A stretch of DNA of 64,000 nucleotides, taken from positions 1-64,000 of the forward strand of contig NZ_JACHIH010000004.1 of the NCBI RefSeq assembly GCF_014203125.1, given 5' to 3'. Source of the DNA: Rhodopseudomonas rhenobacensis (lineage in GTDB: Bacteria > Pseudomonadota > Alphaproteobacteria > Rhizobiales > Xanthobacteraceae). Below, piece by piece: positions 1-8,619 of the stretch. Position numbers and translations under genes: made by a program. Numbering within the stretch: position 1 is the stretch's first letter; each line of letters begins with the position of its first letter. The notes beneath the pieces were generated by a model. The model did no database searches, was not told where the DNA came from, and worked only from the letters and a program-made list of their open reading frames with translations.

Positions 1-408
1 CCGGACGGCCGCAAGGCAGGCGAGCCGTTCGCGCCGGGCGCCAACCCGATGCACCGCCGCGACGTCAAGGGCGCGGTGGCCTCGATGGCGTCGGTCGCGA
101 AACTGCCCTACGCGCATTCGCAGGACGGCATCTCCTACACCTTCACCATCGTGCCTTCGGCGCTGGGTGCCCAGGACGCCGACCGCGTCGACAACCTGAC
201 CGGCCTGCTCGACGGTTACTTCGCGCAAGGCGGCCACCACATCAACGTCAACGTGTTCGACCGCGAAACCTTGCTGGACGCGATGGATCATCCGGAACTG
301 TATCCGCAGCTCACCATCCGGGTCTCCGGATACGCGGTGAACTTCACCAAACTGACGCGCGAGCAGCAGCTCGACGTCATCTCTCGGACCTTCCACAGTG
401 TACACTGA
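1..408 (+). CDS. pflB: Pyruvate formate-lyase (formate C-acetyltransferase), C-terminal part; 5' end outside window
   Basis: The gene is cut by the left edge; 135 C-terminal residues are present and open from base 1. PFL cleaves pyruvate non-oxidatively with CoA to acetyl-CoA and formate in the cytoplasm during anaerobic growth. The glycyl-radical motif RVSGYAV is visible, with the radical glycine encoded at 328-330, and the flanking YPQLTIR and [13 protein letters not shown] segments match the end of E. coli PflB closely. The loop after LDGYF is several residues shorter than in E. coli. It overlaps the start of the activating enzyme by 11 bases, so the two are an operon. The tail alone fits PFL better than other glycyl-radical enzymes because of the long match around [10 protein letters not shown]. 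Confidence 0.95.
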   Translation, partial: PDGRKAGEPFAPGANPMHRRDVKGAVASMASVAKLPYAHSQDGISYTFTIVPSALGAQDADRVDNLTGLLDGYFAQGGHHINVNVFDRETLLDAMDHPELYPQLTIRVSGYAVNFTKLTREQQLDVISRTFHSVH

Positions 409-1201
409 CCAGGCCAACGCCGGTTACGCCACCGCGGCGCGCAAACCTTCGGGTTTGCGCGCCGTGCGCCCGGCCATCAACGGCTGGGTGCATTCCACCG
501 AGATCGGCGGCGCCGTCGACGGTCCGGGGATTCGTTATGTTTTGTTCCTGGCCGGGTGCCTGCTGCGCTGCCAGTATTGCCACAATCCCGATAGCTGGCA
601 CATGCACCACGGCAAGCCGACCAATTCGCGCGAGGTGCTGCGCGACATCGCCGCCTACACCAAATTCCTGATGCACGCCCATGGCGGCGTGACGCTGAGC
701 GGCGGCGAGCCGCTGGTGCAGCCGGACTTCACCCACGCCATCCTGCGCGGCTGCAAGGAGATGGGGCTGCACACCGCGCTCGACACCGCGGGCTTTCTCG
801 GCGCCCACGCCGACGACTATCTGCTCGCCGACGTCGATCTGGTGCTGCTCGACATCAAGGCGTTTTCTGAGGCGACCTATCACGCCCTCACCGGCGTCGC
901 GCTGGAGCCGACGCTGGTGTTCGCCCGCCGCCTCGCCGCGATGAACAAGCCGGTGTGGCTGCGCTACGTGCTGGTGCCCAGCCTCACCGACAAATTCGAC
1001 GAGATCGAGGGCTTGGCTGCGTTCGCCCGCGCCCTCGGCAATGTCGAGCGCGTCGACGTGCTGCCGTTCCACAACATGGGCGCGTTCAAATGGGCCGACG
1101 TCGGCGTGCCGTATCGCCTCGGCGATACCGAACCGCCATCGCAGGAGCTGCTCGCCCGCACCCGCGCCGCGTTCCGCAGCCAGGGTTTGCTGACGACGTA
1201 A
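398..1201 (+). CDS. pflA: Pyruvate formate-lyase-activating enzyme (radical SAM)
   Basis: 267 residues from a GTG start that overlaps the end of pflB, suggesting translational coupling. The protein abstracts hydrogen from the catalytic glycine of PFL using S-adenosylmethionine and a [4Fe-4S] cluster. The cluster ligands are the CX3CX2C motif at C54, C58 and C61 (GCLLRCQYC), followed by HNPDSW, the [11 protein letters not shown]-contact motif and the LLDIKAF segment typical of PflA. About 30 residues precede the conserved GWVHSTE start of the domain, slightly longer than E. coli PflA; an internal start is possible but none has an obvious ribosome site. The pairing with pflB removes doubt about the partner. 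Confidence 0.95.
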   Translation: MYTDQANAGYATAARKPSGLRAVRPAINGWVHSTEIGGAVDGPGIRYVLFLAGCLLRCQYCHNPDSWHMHHGKPTNSREVLRDIAAYTKFLMHAHGGVTLSGGEPLVQPDFTHAILRGCKEMGLHTALDTAGFLGAHADDYLLADVDLVLLDIKAFSEATYHALTGVALEPTLVFARRLAAMNKPVWLRYVLVPSLTDKFDEIEGLAAFARALGNVERVDVLPFHNMGAFKWADVGVPYRLGDTEPPSQELLARTRAAFRSQGLLTT

Positions 1202-1306
1202 GGCGGCGGCTGGCGGAAAATAACCCTCCGAACAGCGACAACCCGGCAGCTGGGATCAGCCGCCGGTCGTCCTTCACATGCCCATCGCTGCGCCCTGAGG
1301 GCGAGC

Positions 1307-1570
1307 TCAGATCGCCCGCTGACGGCGGCCGGCCACGAAGCCATAGACCAGCAGCACGATGACCGCGCCGACCACCGCGCCGATCAGTCCCGCGCCCTGT
1401 TGCGGCCCGTACCAGCCCAGCGCCTGACCGAGATAGGTGGCGACGAATGCGCCGACGATGCCGAGGATCGTCGTCAGAATGAAGCCCGATGGCTCGTTGT
1501 CGCCCGGCATCAGGAATTTGGCGATGACGCCGGCGACGAAACCGATGATGATGGTCCAAAGAATGCCCAT
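1307..1570 (-). CDS. GlsB/YeaQ/YmgE family small membrane stress protein
   Basis: 87 residues when started at the ATG at 1570, which has a GGAG ribosome site about 8 bases upstream; a start 12 codons earlier lacks one. The protein has the family pattern of three glycine-rich hydrophobic helices: ILWTIIIGFVAGVIAKF, a central TTILGIVGAFVATYLG and a C-terminal GLIGAVVGAVIVLLVYG. The family is called transglycosylase-associated, but its biochemical function is not settled; members are often induced by general stress. A matching EcfG-type promoter lies just upstream (1606-1630), which supports a stress role here. It is convergent with pflA. Confidence 0.9.
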   Translation of the reverse strand: MGILWTIIIGFVAGVIAKFLMPGDNEPSGFILTTILGIVGAFVATYLGQALGWYGPQQGAGLIGAVVGAVIVLLVYGFVAGRRQRAI

Positions 1571-1605
1571 GACTACTCCGTGAAATCGAGAAGAACTGGC
1601 GGGCA

Positions 1606-1630
1606 AACGTCAGGCCGACAGATAGGTTCC
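1606..1630 (-). promoter_or_regulatory. EcfG (general stress sigma factor) type promoter for the GlsB-like gene
   Basis: Read on the minus strand the sequence is GGAAC, 16 bases, CGTT, an exact match to the EcfG consensus of alphaproteobacteria (GGAAC-N16/17-CGTT). The -10 element ends about 36 bases before the ATG at 1570, leaving a normal 5' leader with a GGAG ribosome site. Assignment is by motif and position only. Confidence 0.75.
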
Positions 1631-1836
1631 GAGCGAAGCGCCAGTCGCACGCCGGCCCTCGACTAAACGGCGGGCTCGGCTTCGGTCATTCGCACAATTT
1701 TGCGGTCACCGCCGAGCTTGCCCAATCCCAACCCACCAAATTGGAGGGTTGCCGACCCAGCCGGTTCGCGTAACTCTCCGCTTGCAAGACCGCGAGTTAA
1801 GATCGAGCCCTGCATCCGGCGAGGCGGAAACAACCG

Positions 1837-2712
1837 ATGACCAAAGGCGCTGAAGGCAAACGCACCGCTTTGGTCACCGGCGCCAATTCCGGCCTCGGCA
1901 AAGCCGTCGCCGCGGCCTTGGCGGCCGAGCAACTGCGCGTCGGCCTGGTGGTGCGCGACCGCGCCCGCGGCGAGCGGGCGCTCGCCGACATCCGCGCCGC
2001 CACCGGCAACGACGATCTGCATCTGTTCGTCGCCGACCTCGCCGACCAGACCGCGATCCGCGCTCTGGCGCGGGCGGTGCTCGACCGTTTCGACCGCCTG
2101 CACCTGCTGGTGAACAATGCCGGCACCGCCTTTGCCGAACGGCGGATCAGCCCACGGGGCATCGAATGTGCGTTGGCCGCGAACCACCTCGGCCCGTTTC
2201 TGCTCACCACTTTGCTGCTCGATCTACTTAAAGCCAGCGCGCCGGCGCGGATCGTCAATGTCGGCACCCGCATCGACACCGCGATGGATTTCGACGATCT
2301 GAATTGGGAGCGGCGCCCCTACCGCATGCTGCAGGCCTATGGCCAATCCAAGCTTGGCAATCTGCATTTCACCTTCGAATTGGCGCGCCGGCTGCAGGGC
2401 TCCGGCGTGACAGTCAACTGCGTCTTCCCAGGCGTGTTCAGATCGAATTTGGGCGGCACCGATGGCGCCCAGGGCGTCTTGCTGAAGTTGTTTGCCCGGC
2501 TGTTCGGCTGGGCGATCCCGTCGCCCGAGAAGGCGGCGCGCCGCGTGCTGTATCTCGCCAACGCCCCGGAACTGGCGAACGTCAGCGGTCAGTATTTCGG
2601 CAACCGCAAGAACATCCCGGCGCCCGCCCAGGCGCGCGACGCGGAGGCGAACCGGCGTCTGTGGCAGCTCAGCGAAGCCCTGACCGCCGAGCCCGTTGCG
2701 GCAGACGGCTGA
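1837..2712 (+). CDS. Short-chain dehydrogenase/reductase, retinol-dehydrogenase-like
   Basis: 291 residues. It is a classical-type SDR: cofactor motif TGANSGLG at 14-21, NNAG at 93-96 and catalytic YxxxK at Y168-K172 (YGQSK). The segment after NNAG and the NHLGPFLLTTLLLDLL stretch resemble the retinol dehydrogenase/WW-domain oxidoreductase group rather than FabG. Substrate cannot be told. The arginine in the VVRDRARG segment after the second beta strand suggests preference for NADP(H). It stands alone between the GlsB-like gene, which is divergent, and recQ. The 266 bases upstream hold the EcfG promoter of the divergent gene and no second clear promoter. Confidence 0.85.
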   Translation: MTKGAEGKRTALVTGANSGLGKAVAAALAAEQLRVGLVVRDRARGERALADIRAATGNDDLHLFVADLADQTAIRALARAVLDRFDRLHLLVNNAGTAFAERRISPRGIECALAANHLGPFLLTTLLLDLLKASAPARIVNVGTRIDTAMDFDDLNWERRPYRMLQAYGQSKLGNLHFTFELARRLQGSGVTVNCVFPGVFRSNLGGTDGAQGVLLKLFARLFGWAIPSPEKAARRVLYLANAPELANVSGQYFGNRKNIPAPAQARDAEANRRLWQLSEALTAEPVAADG

Positions 2713-2845
2713 CGAATCGCTGCCGGCCGCTCGGCGCCGGATCCCACGCAGGCCGGACCGCCAGGTTGACCGCCCCTCGCCGTGGATTCTATAGGAAAAC
2801 CAGACCGAAGAATTCTCCTGGTGTTTTCGCCACGTTTGGCGTCGA

Positions 2846-4657
2846 TTGGCCGCCGTGACCGCCCAGCCCCTGCACATCCTGAAAACCGTCTACGGCTACG
2901 ACGCCTTTCGCGGACCGCAAGCCGCCATCGTCGACCATGTCATGGCCGGCAACAACGCCTTCGTTCTGATGCCGACCGGCGGCGGCAAATCGCTCTGCTA
3001 CCAGATCCCCGCGATCGCCCGGCCCGGCATGGGGTTGATCGTCTCGCCGCTGATCGCCCTGATGGCCGATCAGGTGGCGGCGCTGCGGCAGGCCGGCGTG
3101 AACGCCGCCGCGCTCAATTCCGACCTGCAGGGCGACGAGCGACACGCGCTGTGGCGCGACATCTCGAGCGGCGCGCTCGATCTGCTTTACGTCGCGCCGG
3201 AGACGCTGCTCAGACCCGACATTCTGGAGCTGCTTCGCCGCACGAAGCTGTCGCTGATCGCCATCGACGAAGCGCATTGCCTGTCGCAATGGGGGCATGA
3301 TTTCCGCCCCTCCTACCGTCAACTCGACGCCCTCGTCACGCAATTCCCCGACACGCCACGGATGGCGCTGACGGCGACGGCCGACGCGCCGACGCGCGGC
3401 GAGATCCTGTCGCATCTCAAGATCGCCGAGAGCGATGCCTTCATCGCCGGCTTCGACCGCCCCAACATCCATTACGCGATGGCCGAGAAGGACAATCCGC
3501 GGGCGCAGCTGAAGCGTTTCCTGACACAGCACGCGCAGGAAAGCGGCATCGTCTACTGCCTGTCGAAGCGAAAGACCGAAGAGACCGCCGCCTGGCTCTG
3601 CGAGCAGGGCTACACCGCGCTGCCCTACCACGGCGGCATGGACAAGGCGCAGCGCCAGGCCAACCAGACCCGCTTCCAGCGCGAGGAGGCCGTCATCATG
3701 GTGGCCACCATCGCGTTCGGCATGGGCATCGACAAACCCGACGTCCGCTTCGTCGCGCATCTCGATCTGCCCGGCAGCATCGAGGCCTATTACCAGGAGA
3801 CCGGGCGCGCCGGTCGCGACGGTCTGCCGTCGGACGCGCTGATGCTGTATGGCCACGACGACATCGCGCTGCGCAGCCGCTTCATCGAGGAGTCCGACGC
3901 CCCGGAGCAACGCAAGCGCATGGAGCGGCAGAAGCTGGACGCACTGCTGGGGCTCGCCGAGACGGCGGGCTGTCGCCGCCAGGTGCTGCTGTCGTATTTC
4001 GGCGATCATTCCGAGCCTTGCGGAAACTGCGACACCTGCGCGGAGCCGCCCAAACGCTTCGACGGGACGATCGCGACGCAGAAGGCGCTGTCCTGCATCT
4101 ACAGGACCGGCGAGCGCTTCGGCCAGGCCTACATCGTCCAGGTGCTGCTGGGCGTCGCGGACGACCGTGTGACCCAGTCCGGCCACGACCGCATCTCGAC
4201 CTTCGGGATCGGCAAGGAGCACGACAGCCGCACCTGGCGGGCGATCCTGCGCCAGCTGATCGCGCTTCGCCTCATCGACGTCGACATGACGGGTCACGGC
4301 GGACTGTCGATTTCCGAAGCGGGCCGCCGGTTCCTGCGCGAAAAGCCGGTGCTGATGCTGCGCGTGCCGGCAAAGCCGCGCGCCACGCAGGCCAAGGGGG
4401 TCCGCGCCCAGGCCTCGACCGCCCTGCCCGATGTGGACCAGACGCTGTTCCAGGCGCTGCGTGAGAAGCGCACCGAACTGGCCCGCATGCAAAGCGTGCC
4501 GCCCTATGTGATCTTCCACGACAAGACGCTGATCGAAATGGCCGCCGCGCGTCCCGGCTCGCGGTCCCAGCTGGCGAAGGTCCCGGGCGTCGGCGAAGCC
4601 AAACTGGATCGCTACGGCGCCGCCTTTCTCGCGGTGATTGCCGAGCACGGCGGCTAG
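2846..4657 (+). CDS. recQ: ATP-dependent DNA helicase RecQ
   Basis: 603 residues, usual RecQ length. It is a superfamily 2 3'-5' helicase working in recombination and replication-fork repair. Seen in order: Walker A MPTGGGKS (K48), DEAH box at 141-144, SAT-type TATADAPT, helicase motif VI QETGRAGRDG, the RecQ zinc site with cysteines in YFGDHSEPCGNCDTC, and a C-terminal HRDC domain (about residues 530-600). The start is uncertain: TTG at 2846 or the in-frame GTG at 2855, which begins MTAQPLH. No ATG start is available nearby without losing the conserved N-terminal residues. Its 3' end lies about 50 bases from a guaA-derived pseudogene. Confidence 0.95.
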   Translation: MAAVTAQPLHILKTVYGYDAFRGPQAAIVDHVMAGNNAFVLMPTGGGKSLCYQIPAIARPGMGLIVSPLIALMADQVAALRQAGVNAAALNSDLQGDERHALWRDISSGALDLLYVAPETLLRPDILELLRRTKLSLIAIDEAHCLSQWGHDFRPSYRQLDALVTQFPDTPRMALTATADAPTRGEILSHLKIAESDAFIAGFDRPNIHYAMAEKDNPRAQLKRFLTQHAQESGIVYCLSKRKTEETAAWLCEQGYTALPYHGGMDKAQRQANQTRFQREEAVIMVATIAFGMGIDKPDVRFVAHLDLPGSIEAYYQETGRAGRDGLPSDALMLYGHDDIALRSRFIEESDAPEQRKRMERQKLDALLGLAETAGCRRQVLLSYFGDHSEPCGNCDTCAEPPKRFDGTIATQKALSCIYRTGERFGQAYIVQVLLGVADDRVTQSGHDRISTFGIGKEHDSRTWRAILRQLIALRLIDVDMTGHGGLSISEAGRRFLREKPVLMLRVPAKPRATQAKGVRAQASTALPDVDQTLFQALREKRTELARMQSVPPYVIFHDKTLIEMAAARPGSRSQLAKVPGVGEAKLDRYGAAFLAVIAEHGG

Positions 4658-4702
4658 CTCAAGTCATGGCGGAGGGGTGGGCCGAGCGTTCTGCCGCAAG
4701 GC

Positions 4703-5053
4703 AGCGAAATTGCGTAGGAGTTTCGCGCCGTCCGGGGTGTGCACCACTTCGGGGTGAAACTGCATGGCGTAGAATTTGCGAACGTCGTCGGCGATCACTT
4801 AGATCGGTGAACCCGCGGCTTTCGCCACGCCTCGAAAACCTTCCGGCAATTGCGTGACGCGGTCGCCATGGCTCATCCAGACCTCGTATTCTCCGCCCTT
4901 CTGCCCCGACGCCTTCGAACACCGCGCAGTCGTCGGTGATCTCGATGTGGGCGCGACCGAATTCGCGGTGATGGCCGCCCTCCACGGTGCCGCCGAGCTG
5001 CTTGGCCAGCGTCTGTTCGCCGTAGCAGATGCCGAGGATCGGCACCCCGGCCC
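4703..5053 (-). pseudogene. guaA remnant: decayed partial copy of the GMP synthase glutaminase domain
   Basis: This stretch is about 85-90% identical by eye to the part of the intact guaA at roughly 7820-8166, in the same orientation. It encodes the equivalent of GuaA residues 95-207: [11 protein letters not shown] with the glutaminase cysteine through the [11 protein letters not shown] region with the catalytic His-Glu. It is broken by a frameshift after the FEGV segment and by an in-frame TAA where intact guaA has TCG (near 4800). Both ends stop abruptly, so neither the N-terminus nor the synthetase domain is present. It is either a fragment of a former tandem guaA copy or debris of an older guaA displaced when the neighbouring island arrived. 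Confidence 0.9.
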
Positions 5054-5120
5054 GAGTTCGTAGCTTGAAGGCCGGACAATCGCGCTACGCCCCCAAACTA
5101 GCGCTCGAAACGGCGTTCAT

Positions 5121-6269
5121 TCAAAGAATGGCCGTAAGCTCTACGCGATCTCGTGTCACCGCCGTAATCAAGTGCTGGAAGCGCTTTGAACTCGGATAGC
5201 CCCGCACCGAATGAACGGGCTCAGAGAGCAAAGTGCGCCATATATTTTGGTTCAGAACGAAGACCTGATCGTCGGACTCAACTATTATTCCGGCCTTGCT
5301 ACCTGAAGCAGATAAGACACGCTCAGGAGGCTTGGTCATTTTCACGAAACGCGACACTGGTCGTTCGTCATTTTGTGCGAGACGGAAGTAATAGAAGCCA
5401 TCATCAGCCAATACCCACAGCGTGTCCTTAAACAGAAACGTACGGTTCGCGCCCGGCAAATCGGCAATCCGTCGATTGATTTTGGCATCCTGCAGTTCGA
5501 AGTCTCGCCCCTTCACATCAGTTAATTCTACGCTGTCCTGTTCGTCGTCACGAAAGACTCCTCTAGTTGGCTGCTGTTGTACCTTTTGGCCACTAACGCC
5601 GTACCGCTCAACAGCGGTAGAACCTGCAATGCACGAGACCGCATGTTGGTTAAGTTCAATTCCGAAACATCGCTCTGCAAACGGCTTAAAAGTAATCCGC
5701 CAGTTGGGATCGTCGGTTGCCGCGCCGAAACCGACCACGCCGCCAGCCGGGCCACAAGCGGCCGCCACGGCACCTAGTCGCCCCCGGATTTGGCGTGCAG
5801 GCAAATCAGATACGCGCTGGTGGCGCAAATTCGCGGAAGCAGAAAATCCAATCTCCCTCACTTGAAGATCTTCCCGCCCTAAAGCGAGAAACTGCTGGAT
5901 TCCATTATCGGCGCCGACAAAAGCACGACGGTTGTAGAAGCGTACATCGAGAACGGAACGGCACCCCGCTCCCGCTCGAAATATATAAGAAAAGTTGTCG
6001 ACATCAGGCGCGGCAACCTCAATAGCCTCATCACTCGAGAGCAATTGCGTGAGAGCTGACGCCTCCCGTCCTCCTTGATACTGTGGCAACAACTGATTAT
6101 TCGAGAATAGCGCGACAGCGGCGTCACTTTCGCCGTTGAGCCGCTTCTCACAATATCTTGCGAGATCAAAGGCTCTAACTACCCCGTCCTTTGAAAACAG
6201 CCACGCGAAATCAAAGTAGACGTAAGCGTCTACAAACTTCCCCGGCAGAACAAGCCGCTTCAGCCTCAT
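5121..6269 (-). CDS. Hypothetical protein, possible beta-propeller-like repeats (island gene B)
   Basis: 382 residues of unrecognised family, with no signal peptide, membrane segment or known catalytic motif. Several segments share a pattern of beta strand, acidic turn and aromatic/hydrophobic strand, for example YVYFDFAWLFSKDGVVRAF near the N-terminus, FLFKDTLWVLADDGFYYF near residue 280 and GIIVESDDQVFVLNQNIW near residue 330. That spacing suggests a small beta-propeller, but this is inference. Its start overlaps the stop of the upstream gene by 4 bases (ATGA), so the two are translated together. Base composition is clearly more AT-rich than the neighbours and rare codons are common, pointing to transfer. 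It sits between a guaA remnant and intact guaA. Confidence 0.7.
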   Translation of the reverse strand: MRLKRLVLPGKFVDAYVYFDFAWLFSKDGVVRAFDLARYCEKRLNGESDAAVALFSNNQLLPQYQGGREASALTQLLSSDEAIEVAAPDVDNFSYIFRAGAGCRSVLDVRFYNRRAFVGADNGIQQFLALGREDLQVREIGFSASANLRHQRVSDLPARQIRGRLGAVAAACGPAGGVVGFGAATDDPNWRITFKPFAERCFGIELNQHAVSCIAGSTAVERYGVSGQKVQQQPTRGVFRDDEQDSVELTDVKGRDFELQDAKINRRIADLPGANRTFLFKDTLWVLADDGFYYFRLAQNDERPVSRFVKMTKPPERVLSASGSKAGIIVESDDQVFVLNQNIWRTLLSEPVHSVRGYPSSKRFQHLITAVTRDRVELTAIL

Positions 6270-6694
6270 AGCTTGCCCTTCCGCATGCGGCCGGCAACCA
6301 AATCGTCGATAATCGCACTATCTTCCCATTTATCGATAAGCTCGTGCGGCACTTCGTAGTCTCGATCGGAGATAGCCGAAACGGGATAGCCGTGCCACGG
6401 GCCGGGGTGATTAGAGCAAACTGGAAAAAATGCTAGCCGCTCGCCGCTCAACCCAACTGTGGTTGTTGCGTCTTTAGATACCCACCAGTAATCACCGGAA
6501 GGACTAAGCCAATCTCCAGCTTCGCATTGCTCGAAATAGGTATACTCTGCCTCTCGAGCAATCGCCGTATGCCAAATAGTTTTGCCCCGCTTTAGGTTCG
6601 GCTGACGATGATAGTTTAAAGATTTATAGGTTCGCTTTTTACCAGCGGTATAACCAAAGACAATTCCATCAGGCTCAACTGCAAGCTTCTGCAT
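6266..6694 (-). CDS. Hypothetical protein (island gene A)
   Basis: 142 residues, unrecognised. It is soluble, with tryptophan- and tyrosine-rich stretches such as GDWLSPSGDYWWVSKD and a distinctive CSNHPGPWHGYPVS segment, ending in a charged tail (RMRKGKL). It is the first gene of a two-gene unit: its last bases overlap the start of the 382-residue gene. The coding sequence and upstream region (6540-6840) are visibly AT-rich against a GC-rich background. No toxin, nuclease, nucleotidyltransferase or DNA-binding motif could be recognised. Co-occurrence as an isolated overlapping pair beside a housekeeping gene fits cargo such as a defence or conflict module, but nothing in the sequence proves this. 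Confidence 0.65.
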   Translation of the reverse strand: MQKLAVEPDGIVFGYTAGKKRTYKSLNYHRQPNLKRGKTIWHTAIAREAEYTYFEQCEAGDWLSPSGDYWWVSKDATTTVGLSGERLAFFPVCSNHPGPWHGYPVSAISDRDYEVPHELIDKWEDSAIIDDLVAGRMRKGKL

Positions 6695-6842
6695 AGTTGG
6701 AAGTTATCCTACCCCATAAAGCCCTGCAACGAAATTGTACTACACGGCAACACCCTATCAATTCGTCGAGACGCACCGTTTCGGGCTCACTAGTTATTTC
6801 CTCAGAATAAGCTATCGCCGCAGGCAGCAAGCTCGGGAAGGC

Positions 6843-8450
6843 CTACTCCCACTCGATCGTCCCCGGCGGCTTGCTCGTGATGTCATACACGACGCGGTTG
6901 ACGCCCTTGACCTCGTTGATGATCCTTGTCGCGGTGGCACCGAGGAAGTTCATCTCGAACGGGTAGAAGTCGGCGGTCATGCCGTCGGTCGAGGTGACCG
7001 CGCGTAGTCCGACCACGTACTCATAAGTGCGGCCGTCGCCCATCACGCCGACGGTTTTCACCGGGAGTAGCACGGCAAACGCCTGCCAGATCTTGTCGTA
7101 GAGCCCGGCCTTGCGGATCTGGTCGATGTACACCGCATCCGCATTGCGCAAGATCTCCAGCTTCTCTTCGGTGATCTCGCCGGGGCAGCGGATGGCGAGG
7201 CCGGGTCCGGGGAACGGATGGCGGCCGACGAACACTTCGGGCAGTCCAAGCTCGCGGCCGAGCACGCGGACTTCGTCCTTGAACAATTCGCGCAGCGGCT
7301 CGACCAGCTTCATGTTCATGCGTTCGGGCAGGCCGCCGACATTGTGGTGCGACTTGATCGTCACCGACGGGCCGCCGGTGAACGACACGCTTTCGATCAC
7401 GTCGGGATACAACGTGCCCTGCGCCAGGAAATCGGCGCCCCCGATCATCTTGGCCTCGCCTTCGAACACGTTGATGAACAGCCGCCCGATGGTCTTACGC
7501 TTCAACTCCGGATCGCTGACGCCGTCGAGCTCGCCGAGAAACAGTTTGGCGGCGTCCACATGCACCAAGGGGATGTTGTAGTGGTGGCGGAACAGATCGA
7601 CGACGGTCTTGCCCTCGTCCTTGCGCAGCAGACCGTGATCGACGAACACGCAAGTCAGCTGATCGCCGATCGCCTCATGGATCAGCACCGCTGCGACCGC
7701 CGAGTCGACGCCGCCGCTTAGCCCGCAGATCACCTTGCCGGAGCCGACCTGGGCGCGGATCTTCTCGATCGCCTCCTCGCGGAACGCCCGCATGGTCCAG
7801 TCGCCCTTGAGGCCCGCGACCTTGCGGACGAAGTTGCGGATCAGCTTGGCGCCGTCCGGGGTGTGCACCACCTCGGGGTGAAACTGCATGGCGTAGAATC
7901 GCCGCGCGTCGTCGGCGATCACCGAGATCGGCGAGCCCGCGGCTTTCGCCACGCTGCGGAAGCCTTCGGGCAATTGCGTGACGCGGTCGCCATGGCTCAT
8001 CCAGACGTCGTAGTGGCCGCCCTTCTCCCAGACGCCCTCGAACAGCGCGCAGTCGTCGGTGATCTCGATCTGGGCGCGGCCGAATTCGCGGTGATGGCCG
8101 CCTTCCACCGTGCCGCCGAGCTGCTTGGCCAGCGTCTGCTCGCCGTAGCAGATGCCGAGGATCGGCACGCCGGCGGTGAGGATCGACAGCGGCGCCTGCG
8201 GGGCATCGTCGTCCAGCACCGAGGCCGGACCGCCGGACAGGATCACCGCCTTCGGCTTCATCTCGGCAAAGGCGGCTTCGGCCTTGTTGAACGGCACGAT
8301 CTCGGAATAGACGCCCTCTTCGCGCACCCGTCGCGCGATCAATTGCGTCACCTGGGAGCCGAAATCGACGATCAGGATCTTGTCATGCGCCGCGGCGACA
8401 TGCGGCGACGGATCGACGGGCGAAGCGGAGGTTGTGCTGGGTGCTGTCAT
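6843..8450 (-). CDS. guaA: GMP synthase (glutamine-hydrolysing)
   Basis: 535 residues, full length. It converts XMP, ATP and glutamine to GMP, the last step of guanine nucleotide synthesis. The N-terminal class I glutaminase has its nucleophile at C101 (ILGICYGEQ) and the His191-Glu193 pair (QFHPEV). The ATP-pyrophosphatase P-loop is SGGVDS at 245-250, and the protein ends with the conserved PPGTIEWE. About 22 residues precede the domain start ([10 protein letters not shown]). The intact gene lies next to the island, whose far side carries a broken copy of residues 95-207. The 3' end of guaA is a known island insertion site in other bacteria, but no integrase or duplicated 3' end is visible here. 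Confidence 0.97.
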   Translation of the reverse strand: MTAPSTTSASPVDPSPHVAAAHDKILIVDFGSQVTQLIARRVREEGVYSEIVPFNKAEAAFAEMKPKAVILSGGPASVLDDDAPQAPLSILTAGVPILGICYGEQTLAKQLGGTVEGGHHREFGRAQIEITDDCALFEGVWEKGGHYDVWMSHGDRVTQLPEGFRSVAKAAGSPISVIADDARRFYAMQFHPEVVHTPDGAKLIRNFVRKVAGLKGDWTMRAFREEAIEKIRAQVGSGKVICGLSGGVDSAVAAVLIHEAIGDQLTCVFVDHGLLRKDEGKTVVDLFRHHYNIPLVHVDAAKLFLGELDGVSDPELKRKTIGRLFINVFEGEAKMIGGADFLAQGTLYPDVIESVSFTGGPSVTIKSHHNVGGLPERMNMKLVEPLRELFKDEVRVLGRELGLPEVFVGRHPFPGPGLAIRCPGEITEEKLEILRNADAVYIDQIRKAGLYDKIWQAFAVLLPVKTVGVMGDGRTYEYVVGLRAVTSTDGMTADFYPFEMNFLGATATRIINEVKGVNRVVYDITSKPPGTIEWE

Positions 8451-8545
8451 GGCAGGGAATTACGCGATGGGGGGCGCGCTCGCAACCGGGAAAAGGCCGG
8501 GATCCGGTCGAATTGGACTGCGGCAGTGCCGCGATCACGGCACCA

Positions 8546-8571
8546 CCTCACCCCGCAAGAGCGGGGCGAGG
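8546..8571. terminator. GC-rich hairpin between rsmB-like gene and guaA
   Basis: CCTCACCCCGC and GCGGGGCGAGG form an 11-base stem with one mismatch and the loop AAGA, about 50 bases past the stop of the minus-strand methyltransferase gene. It could terminate that transcript. There is no clear T-run, and the same sequence type also occurs in dispersed repeats, so it may be only a repeat fragment. Confidence 0.4.
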
Positions 8572-8619
8572 AAGCGCGCTGCCAATGAGGCCGACGCAAC
8601 GCCAGAGTTCAAGCGCCGC

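Noticed and set aside
2789-4648. Antisense open frame of 619 codons opposite recQ
   Set aside because: Shadow of RecQ, whose helicase motifs are unambiguous.
6695-6860. Attachment site at the guaA 3' end
   Set aside because: I looked for a second copy of the terminal guaA bases on the far side of the island and found none, and there is no integrase in the window.
8451-8619. Additional gene between guaA and the RNA methyltransferase
   Set aside because: Only a GC-rich hairpin and short frames; no support for coding.
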